64,000 bases of DNA from NCBI RefSeq assembly GCF_037478305.1, contig NZ_JBBGAZ010000001.1, forward strand, positions 930,001 through 994,000. The letters run 5' to 3'. A model generated the notes under the pieces. That model was not told the DNA's origin and did not search any database. It was given only the letters and a program-made list of their open reading frames with translations. Each line of letters begins with the position of its first letter. Position 1 is the first letter of the stretch. Of the stretch, positions 58,681 to 64,000 are shown piece after piece. The translations under genes were made by a program, and so were the position numbers. Source of the DNA: Cognatishimia coralii. GTDB taxonomy: Bacteria; Pseudomonadota; Alphaproteobacteria; Rhodobacterales; Rhodobacteraceae.

Positions 58681-60474
58681 CTATTTATAGGCTTTTTTCT
58701 TCACATATTCGCCCGGAGCGGCACAAAGGACGGGGTGATCCGAGTCGCCAGGCGCTCTTGCAGGCACCTTTTTACCCGATTTCGGAGACAACCACGCATC
58801 CCAAGTCGGCCACCAGGACCCCTCATTATAGGTCGCACCGTCCATCCATTCCTCGGCGCTGCCCTTCATGTCTGCATTGGTATAGTGACCGTATTTCTTT
58901 TTGCTGGGCGGGTTCACGATCCCAGCGATATGGCCCGACTCAGATACCACAAAGTTTTTGGAGCGGCTGCCAGACTGCTGGTAACCACGATAACAGTCTT
59001 TCCAAGCCGCAATGTGATCGGTTTCGCAGGTGATCGACATCGTCGGGATCGTCACATCTTTGATCGAGAGTTTCTCTCCAAAAAGGTCAAAGCCCTCGCC
59101 AACGAATTCATTGCGCTGACACAGCCCCCGCAAATATTCGACCGCCATCTTGCCCGGCAGACCAGAGCCATCGCCATTCCAGAACAAAAGATCGAAGGTG
59201 GCTGGCGCCTCGCCCATCATATAGCTCTTGATGGCGGGGCCGTAGATCAGATCGTTTGAGCGCAAAAAGCTGAACGTCCGCTGCATGATCAAAGACCGCA
59301 GCACGCCTTGCTGCTCACATTCGCGTTCGATCCCGTCGATGAAGTCGTTCTGCAGGAAGGGCGTGAATTCGCCTTGATCCGAGAAATCGGTGAGCGTGGT
59401 AAAGAAAGTCGCCGACTTCACCGATTTATCGCCGCGCTTCTTCATCAGAGACAGGGTAAGGTTCAACGTGGTGCCCGCGATGCAATAGCCAACCGCATTG
59501 ACTTGCTTTTGATCCGTGATGGACTTCACTTCTTCGATCGCACGCAAATAGCCATCCTGGATATAATCCTCCATACCGATCTCGGCATGGCTTGGGTCCG
59601 GGTTCAGCCAACTGACAATAAAGACGGTATAGCCCTGATCCACGACCCATTTGATCAGGCTGTTCTTCTCTTTCAGATCGAGAATGTAGTATTTGTTGAT
59701 CCACGGCGGGAAAATCACCAGAGGTATTTCATGCACCTCATCGGTGCTTGGTGAGAACTGGATGAGCTCCATCATCTCATTGCGATAGACAACGGCCCCT
59801 TCGGTGGTGGCGACGTTGCCGCCCAGCTCAAACGCTTTTTCATCCGCGAGCTTCACAATCAGCTCGCCATTGTTCTCTTCCAGATCGCGGATGAGATTTT
59901 CCAGACCATCGACAAGCGACTGACCTTCGGTCTCCACGGCCTTTTCCAAAGCATCTGGGTTGGTGGAGAGAAAATTCGTCGGGCACATCATTTCGACGAT
60001 CTGGTCGGCGAAATAGTTGATCCGACGCTTTTGGGTTTCGTCCAGATCTTCCATTGCGGCCACAGAATCGCGCACCGCTTGGGAGTTCAGCATGTACTGC
60101 TGTTTTACGAAATTGAAGTACGGGTTGGACTGCCACAACGGATTTGAAAAGCGACGATCCTGCGGCGTGCTGTCCGCCGGAGGCTCGAATTTACCCTGTG
60201 CGAACATGTGCTGCGCTTCGATAAAATGCTTCACAGATTTGCCCCAGAAGGCCATCTGCTGTTCAAAAATCGCACCCGGATTTTCCATCGCTTTTGCCCA
60301 ATATGCCGTTGCAGCATTGGAGAACACATCTTCATTGGGGCCGGTCAAAGATTTGCGCATGGGCTGGTGGTGCGCCATGACTTCTATCAATCTTTGAGAC
60401 AATTCTTCTACGCGCTTAAGATTGTCGGACATTTTGTCCAATTTCGCGACTGCAGCATCTTCGCTAGTTGTCAT
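58681..60474 (-). CDS. phaC: Class I polyhydroxyalkanoate synthase
   Basis: The enzyme of about 597 residues polymerises (R)-3-hydroxyacyl-CoA at the granule surface. The lipase-like box is VGYCIAGTTL with Cys331 as nucleophile; CETDHIAAWKDC supplies the aspartate and VSESGHIAGIVNPP the histidine. PPWINKYYILDL and IVSWLNPDPSH are further class I marks. The ATG at 60474 (MTTSEDAAV) is preferred over a TTG four codons upstream. A PhaR box lies 25 bases before the start. The gene is divergent from phaZ; no phaA or phaB is in the window. Confidence 0.96.
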   Translation of the reverse strand: MTTSEDAAVAKLDKMSDNLKRVEELSQRLIEVMAHHQPMRKSLTGPNEDVFSNAATAYWAKAMENPGAIFEQQMAFWGKSVKHFIEAQHMFAQGKFEPPADSTPQDRRFSNPLWQSNPYFNFVKQQYMLNSQAVRDSVAAMEDLDETQKRRINYFADQIVEMMCPTNFLSTNPDALEKAVETEGQSLVDGLENLIRDLEENNGELIVKLADEKAFELGGNVATTEGAVVYRNEMMELIQFSPSTDEVHEIPLVIFPPWINKYYILDLKEKNSLIKWVVDQGYTVFIVSWLNPDPSHAEIGMEDYIQDGYLRAIEEVKSITDQKQVNAVGYCIAGTTLNLTLSLMKKRGDKSVKSATFFTTLTDFSDQGEFTPFLQNDFIDGIERECEQQGVLRSLIMQRTFSFLRSNDLIYGPAIKSYMMGEAPATFDLLFWNGDGSGLPGKMAVEYLRGLCQRNEFVGEGFDLFGEKLSIKDVTIPTMSITCETDHIAAWKDCYRGYQQSGSRSKNFVVSESGHIAGIVNPPSKKKYGHYTNADMKGSAEEWMDGATYNEGSWWPTWDAWLSPKSGKKVPARAPGDSDHPVLCAAPGEYVKKKAYK

Positions 60475-60498
60475 ATTAAGATCCAACCCCTATGGTCG

Positions 60499-60509
60499 CT
60501 GCTACGCAG
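60499..60509. promoter_or_regulatory. PhaR box between phaC and phaZ
   Basis: CTGC-TAC-GCAG matches the PhaR pattern. It lies 25 bases upstream of the phaC start and 73 bases upstream of the phaZ start, so one bound repressor could act on both divergent genes. Confidence 0.72.
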
Positions 60510-60581
60510 CAAAAATACGCGCTCGGTAATACGTTAAACGCCTTTAATTGGTATCATAGCCGTGCAAACAAGGAGAAGCCA

Positions 60582-61856
60582 ATGCGTTATATGGCCACCT
60601 ATGATTTGATGGAAACGATCCGCAATACCAATGAATGGTACGGTGCGACCGCGCGGGCGATGGCGTCCTACCCGATGTTTGCGCTCTTCCCTTCCCCTGC
60701 TCTTAAGTGGATGGAAGCCTGGGGCGAAGTCACCGAACGCACCTTCCAGCGTATGGTCGTGAAGCCTGACTGGGACATCCAATCCTTTACCTGCGAAGAT
60801 GGTAAGGACCACGTGGTTCAGGTGAAATCCGTGGTCGAAAAGCCTTTCGGCGATCTCATCCATTTCTCCGTCGCAGGGCGCAAACGTCGCAAACGTCAGG
60901 TGCTTTTGGTAGCGCCGATGTCTGGCCACTATGCGACACTGCTGCGCTCGACCGTGAAATCTCTGCTGCCTGACTGCGAAGTCTATATCACCGATTGGCA
61001 CAACGCCCGCGACATACCTGTCAGCGAAGGCAAGTTCGATGTCGAGGATTACACGCTTTATCTGGTCGACTTCATGAAAGAACTCGGCCCGGACACCCAT
61101 GTCATTGCTGTCTGCCAGCCAGCCCCGCTGACTTTGGCTGCAACCGCCTATCTGGCCGAAGAAGACCCCAAGGCGCAGCCACGCTCGCTCACGCTGATCG
61201 GCGGCCCGATCGATCCAAACGCAGCCCCAACGGATGTGACCGACTTTGGCCATTCCGTCACCATGGGCCAGCTAGAGGAAATGATGATCCAGCGTGTTGG
61301 CTTTAAATACGACGGCGTGGGCCGCAAAGTTTACCCGGGCCTGCTGCAGCTCGCGTCCTTCATGTCTATGAACGCGGACACGCATGGCAAGGCCTTCATG
61401 GATCAGATCACCCGCGTCATGAAGGGCGAGGCCTCGGATCACGACAAGCATAACCGTTTCTATGATGAATATCTCGCGGTAATGGATATGCCTGCCGAAT
61501 TCTACCTGTCCACCGTCGATCGCATCTTCAAAAAGGGTGAGATCGCGGCGAATGAATTCACCGTTGCGGGTCGCAGAGTCGACATCGGCGCGATTACGAC
61601 CGTAGCGGTTAAGACCGTTGAAGGCTCCAAGGACGATATCTCAGCGCCGGGCCAATGCGTGGCGGCTCTGGATCTGCTGACCGGCTTGCCAGACGAGAAA
61701 AAGGCCCACCACCTTGAAGAAGGCGCGGGCCATTACGGGATCTTTGCTGGCAAAAGCTGGCGGAACAACATTCGCCCGCTGGTTCTGGATTTCATCAACG
61801 CCAATAGTGGCGACGCGAAAAAGCCAAAAGCAGCAAACAAAAACGCGGCGGCCTAG
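60582..61856 (+). CDS. phaZ: Intracellular polyhydroxyalkanoate depolymerase
   Basis: The 424-residue enzyme breaks down stored polymer. It lacks a signal peptide and has the Cys-type active site of intracellular depolymerases in VIAVCQPAPLTL (Cys178). LLVAPMSGHYATLLRSTVKSLLPDCEVYITDWHNARDIP, containing the oxyanion side and the DWHNAR motif, and HHLEEGAGHYGIFAGKSWR with the catalytic His are typical of the PhaZ1/PhaZ2 family. The ATG at 60582 follows AAGGAG; the open frame to 60492 lies across the operator. Its stop is directly followed by the stop of the convergent transporter gene. Confidence 0.94.
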   Translation: MRYMATYDLMETIRNTNEWYGATARAMASYPMFALFPSPALKWMEAWGEVTERTFQRMVVKPDWDIQSFTCEDGKDHVVQVKSVVEKPFGDLIHFSVAGRKRRKRQVLLVAPMSGHYATLLRSTVKSLLPDCEVYITDWHNARDIPVSEGKFDVEDYTLYLVDFMKELGPDTHVIAVCQPAPLTLAATAYLAEEDPKAQPRSLTLIGGPIDPNAAPTDVTDFGHSVTMGQLEEMMIQRVGFKYDGVGRKVYPGLLQLASFMSMNADTHGKAFMDQITRVMKGEASDHDKHNRFYDEYLAVMDMPAEFYLSTVDRIFKKGEIAANEFTVAGRRVDIGAITTVAVKTVEGSKDDISAPGQCVAALDLLTGLPDEKKAHHLEEGAGHYGIFAGKSWRNNIRPLVLDFINANSGDAKKPKAANKNAAA

Positions 61857-61865
61857 TCAGGCCGC
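61848..61865. terminator. Hairpin spanning the two abutting stop codons of convergent genes
   Basis: GCGGCC (61848-61853) and GGCCGC (61860-61865) flank TAGTCA, which holds the phaZ TAG and, on the other strand, the transporter TGA. The stem could work on both messages, but there is no T-run. Confidence 0.45.
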
Positions 61866-63209
61866 ACGCGCATCGTGAACCCCTTTGGCACGTGGCCGAT
61901 AGGCCAGTGCCAAAAGGGCGATCCCTCCCCACATAATGATTGCAGGCAACAGCGTCACGGCCCAGCGCAAGGCTTCTAGCGCGCTGTCGCTTTGGGCCAC
62001 AACGCCCTCAGAGCTTTCCTGAAAGCCATAAATGCTCAGGACAAGGCCAAGCACCAAGGGCGCAAAGGCATTCGCCACTTTCTGACCAAAGAGCCAAAGC
62101 GCCGCGAAAGCGCCCTCTACGGCCTCGCCGCTTTCGTCGCGTGTCACGTCCATCAGGTCGGGGTACATCGCCCAGGGCAGCTGCTGATACGCGCCATTAC
62201 AAAAACCCGCGAAGATGAACAGGATCGCCATGAGGCTGATGCTGTCCGCAGGAAGCTGCATGTAAATCGCCGCCAGTACCACGGTATAGATCACCATGCC
62301 AAATATCAGCGCCGAGAGCTTGCCCATACGCGCCGCCGCAAAAACCCAAAAGGCCTGCGACAGTACCGAGCCGACGATGAACATGGCAAAAAGCGCTGCA
62401 AAGACACCCAAAGCGGCCGCCAACCCTGCCAGCGGGCCGCCCGTTGCGACCATCAAATAAAGCGCCGAAATCTGCAGCCCAGCCGCGATCAAAGCAACGC
62501 CCAGCGTCAAGACGCCATAAATCACGACCAGCAAAGTGAACCGACGATTAGAGAGCACCAGACGCAACATGTCGCCCAGACCCAACCCTGTCGGCGTCGC
62601 AATCCTCGGCGCGCGGCGTGTGGCGGCAATCGACAGCCAGATCGCAAGCACCATGATGGGCGACACATAAAGTACCGCCATCCCGAAACCCGCCTTCGTG
62701 TCTCCGGCCAAAGCGGGCACCACCGCCCCTGCCATCAACAGCCCCAAAGAGGCAAACCCCATGCGCCAGGCCATCATCACCGAGCGCTCCTGCGGGTCCT
62801 GCGTCATCTCTCCGGCCATCGCGCCATAGGGAATGGTCACCGCCGTAAAACCCAACGTCGCCAAAGCAAAGAAGGCCATGACCCAGGCGGCATTGGCCTG
62901 CCAACTCATACCATCGGGCACCATAAAGATCCCAACGATCCCAACGGCCTGCACAACAGCCCCGATAAACATCCACGGATACCGCCGCCCAAAGCGGCTG
63001 TGGGTCTTGTCTGACAGATAGCCGATCAAGGGATCCGTGATGACATCAAAGGCCAAAACCGAGAAGGTCAGCACCCCCGCAACAGCAGGTGGCACCCCCA
63101 AATAAGTGGTCATAAAGGCAAAGACCAAAAGCTGCTTTACCACCACGAAAACATTGATACCCAGATCGGCCAGTCCCCAGCCCGCCTTCTGCCCTACAGA
63201 TAACGCCAT
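61857..63209 (-). CDS. MFS transporter of the GPH/melibiose-carrier group
   Basis: The 450-residue protein has about 12 helices. FDVITDPLIGYLSDKTHSRFGRRYPWMFIGA near residue 55 contains the D-P-x-x-G-x-x-S-D-x-x-x-x-R-x-G-R-R-pattern of the GPH (MFS_2) cation symporters, and CNGAYQQLPWAMYPDLMDVTRDESGE is the matching second-half loop. Members import sugars, glycosides or other solutes with sodium or protons. Substrate unknown. It abuts phaZ tail to tail with no bases between the stops. A hydrolase gene on the same strand ends 78 bases upstream. Confidence 0.9.
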   Translation of the reverse strand: MALSVGQKAGWGLADLGINVFVVVKQLLVFAFMTTYLGVPPAVAGVLTFSVLAFDVITDPLIGYLSDKTHSRFGRRYPWMFIGAVVQAVGIVGIFMVPDGMSWQANAAWVMAFFALATLGFTAVTIPYGAMAGEMTQDPQERSVMMAWRMGFASLGLLMAGAVVPALAGDTKAGFGMAVLYVSPIMVLAIWLSIAATRRAPRIATPTGLGLGDMLRLVLSNRRFTLLVVIYGVLTLGVALIAAGLQISALYLMVATGGPLAGLAAALGVFAALFAMFIVGSVLSQAFWVFAAARMGKLSALIFGMVIYTVVLAAIYMQLPADSISLMAILFIFAGFCNGAYQQLPWAMYPDLMDVTRDESGEAVEGAFAALWLFGQKVANAFAPLVLGLVLSIYGFQESSEGVVAQSDSALEALRWAVTLLPAIIMWGGIALLALAYRPRAKGVHDARAA

Positions 63210-63287
63210 AAATCCCTCCCTTTCGGTCGGATCAGGCTAAGCGGTTTCGCCGCTGTGACAAAGATTCACCTAACGTCAGCCGAAGGC

Positions 63288-64000
63288 TTAAAGAACCTCG
63301 GTGATCGCCTGCGTAATCAGATCAAGGCTGCGCGGATCAGACAGGCTGTGATCGCCCCCCTTCACCAATGTCAGTCGCATGTTCTCGCAATCGGCATGAT
63401 CCAACAAGCGCAAAGCCGTTTCCCGTGTCACCGCCGTGTCTTCTGTGCCCTGCAAAAACCGCACCGGAAAAGGCAATGGCAACGCCTCACGCAAAACCAG
63501 ATGATCCCGCCCATCCTCGATCATGCGCTTGGTGATGATGTAAGGCTCCATATAGTCCGACGGTAATTCAACATGCCCAACGGCCTCTAATGCTTCCTTC
63601 TGCGCATTCGTAAAGTTGGCCCAATAACCATCCTCTGTAAAATCCGGAGCCGCCGCAATCGTGACCATGCCCTTAATCCGATCCGCGCGCGCTTTGGCCA
63701 GCAGCAACGCCTGCCAGCCACCCATCGAAGAGCCAACGACAACAAGCCCCCCCTCCGTCAACGCATCAACCGCCGCCAGAGTATCTTCGTGCCAATCCCC
63801 AATGCAGCCATCTTCAAACCGTTCAGAACTCTGCCCATGGCCAGAATAGTCAAACCGCAAGAAAGCCTGCCCGCGCGCCTGGCACCAATCTTCCAAGTGG
63901 ATCGCTTTGGTGCCTTCCATGTCAGACTTTAGCCCGCCCAGAAACACCACAGTCGGCCCCGCGCCTTCGGTCTTGTGATAGGCCAGCCGCCGCCCCTGCT
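63288..64000 (-). CDS. Alpha/beta hydrolase, 5' end cut by window edge
   Basis: The frame is open to the right edge, so the true start lies outside. Codons before the GTG at 63950 continue the fold (RRLAYHKTEGAGPTVVFLGG), showing that the GTG is internal. The nucleophile is in VVGSSMGGW, the oxyanion region in VFLGGLKSDMEGTK, FDYSGHGQSS is the typical strand-4 block, the acid is in GTEDTAV and the histidine in KGGDHSLS. It resembles ABHD10/thioesterase-like hydrolases common in alphaproteobacteria. Substrate unknown. It is upstream of the transporter gene on the same strand. Confidence 0.85.
   Translation of the reverse strand, partial: QGRRLAYHKTEGAGPTVVFLGGLKSDMEGTKAIHLEDWCQARGQAFLRFDYSGHGQSSERFEDGCIGDWHEDTLAAVDALTEGGLVVVGSSMGGWQALLLAKARADRIKGMVTIAAAPDFTEDGYWANFTNAQKEALEAVGHVELPSDYMEPYIITKRMIEDGRDHLVLREALPLPFPVRFLQGTEDTAVTRETALRLLDHADCENMRLTLVKGGDHSLSDPRSLDLITQAITEVL

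Noticed and set aside
1..64000. tRNA genes, rRNA, CRISPR arrays, transposases and integrases
   Set aside because: I looked for them and saw none; absence by eye does not exclude a short tRNA, and a tRNA scan would settle it.

Overview
The window looks like a chromosomal stretch of a marine alphaproteobacterium of the Rhodobacteraceae (Roseobacter group). The evidence is the set of lineage-typical genes and sites: a PhaR/phasin/PhaC/PhaZ locus with TGC-rich PhaR boxes, a short-chain-fatty-acyl regulator of the ScfR type, GapR (DUF2312), DUF2842, an ATTC-N8-GAAT (SqrR/BigR-type) operator, and moderately GC-rich coding DNA. I saw no rRNA, tRNA, CRISPR array, prophage or insertion sequence.

Bases 1-22000, nearly all on the minus strand, form an exopolysaccharide or glycoconjugate locus with a hybrid NRPS/PKS assembly line inside it. 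In transcription order it holds a secreted SGNH/glycosidase-like/RTX protein, a family 2 glycosyltransferase, a Wzx-type flippase, a type I PKS (KS-AT-KR-DH-ACP-TE), a rhamnosyltransferase-like enzyme, an NRPS protein (formyltransferase, condensation remnant, adenylation domain split by a luciferase-like monooxygenase, thiolation), a phosphopantetheinyl transferase and a Wzz-like chain-length protein. A terminator and a 540-base AT-rich gap follow, then a priming sugar transferase and a Wzy/ligase-like protein cut by the window edge. Four consecutive genes (PKS to PPTase) are joined by ATGA overlaps, so the glycosyltransferase and the assembly line are translationally coupled. The simplest reading is a glycosylated or polymer-linked small molecule.

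Bases 22000-34400 hold an orphan FbpB-like permease, a sulfotransferase-like protein, gapR, a small membrane protein, a FadB/FadJ-like protein whose two active sites both look degenerate, a four-gene reactive-sulfur operon behind a perfect SqrR-like operator, and a response regulator / small membrane protein / symporter-histidine kinase operon next to an ScfR-type regulator. Bases 34600-41800 encode a Liv-type ABC importer and acetyl-CoA synthetase.

Bases 41900-57400 are mostly housekeeping: a DMT exporter, thiamine diphosphokinase, a large acidic disordered protein, PurA with DUF2842, a cobalt-type nitrile hydratase with its activator, a sulfatase, SecG, CTP synthase behind a possibly structured leader that may hide its ribosome-binding site, a GNAT enzyme, two tandem TerB proteins coupled to a PhnD-like binding protein, a glutamine amidotransferase and a DegT-type aminotransferase. 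Bases 57400-61900 are the polyhydroxyalkanoate locus: phaR, phaP and phaC on the minus strand with phaZ divergent from phaC. The window closes with an MFS transporter and a cut alpha/beta hydrolase.
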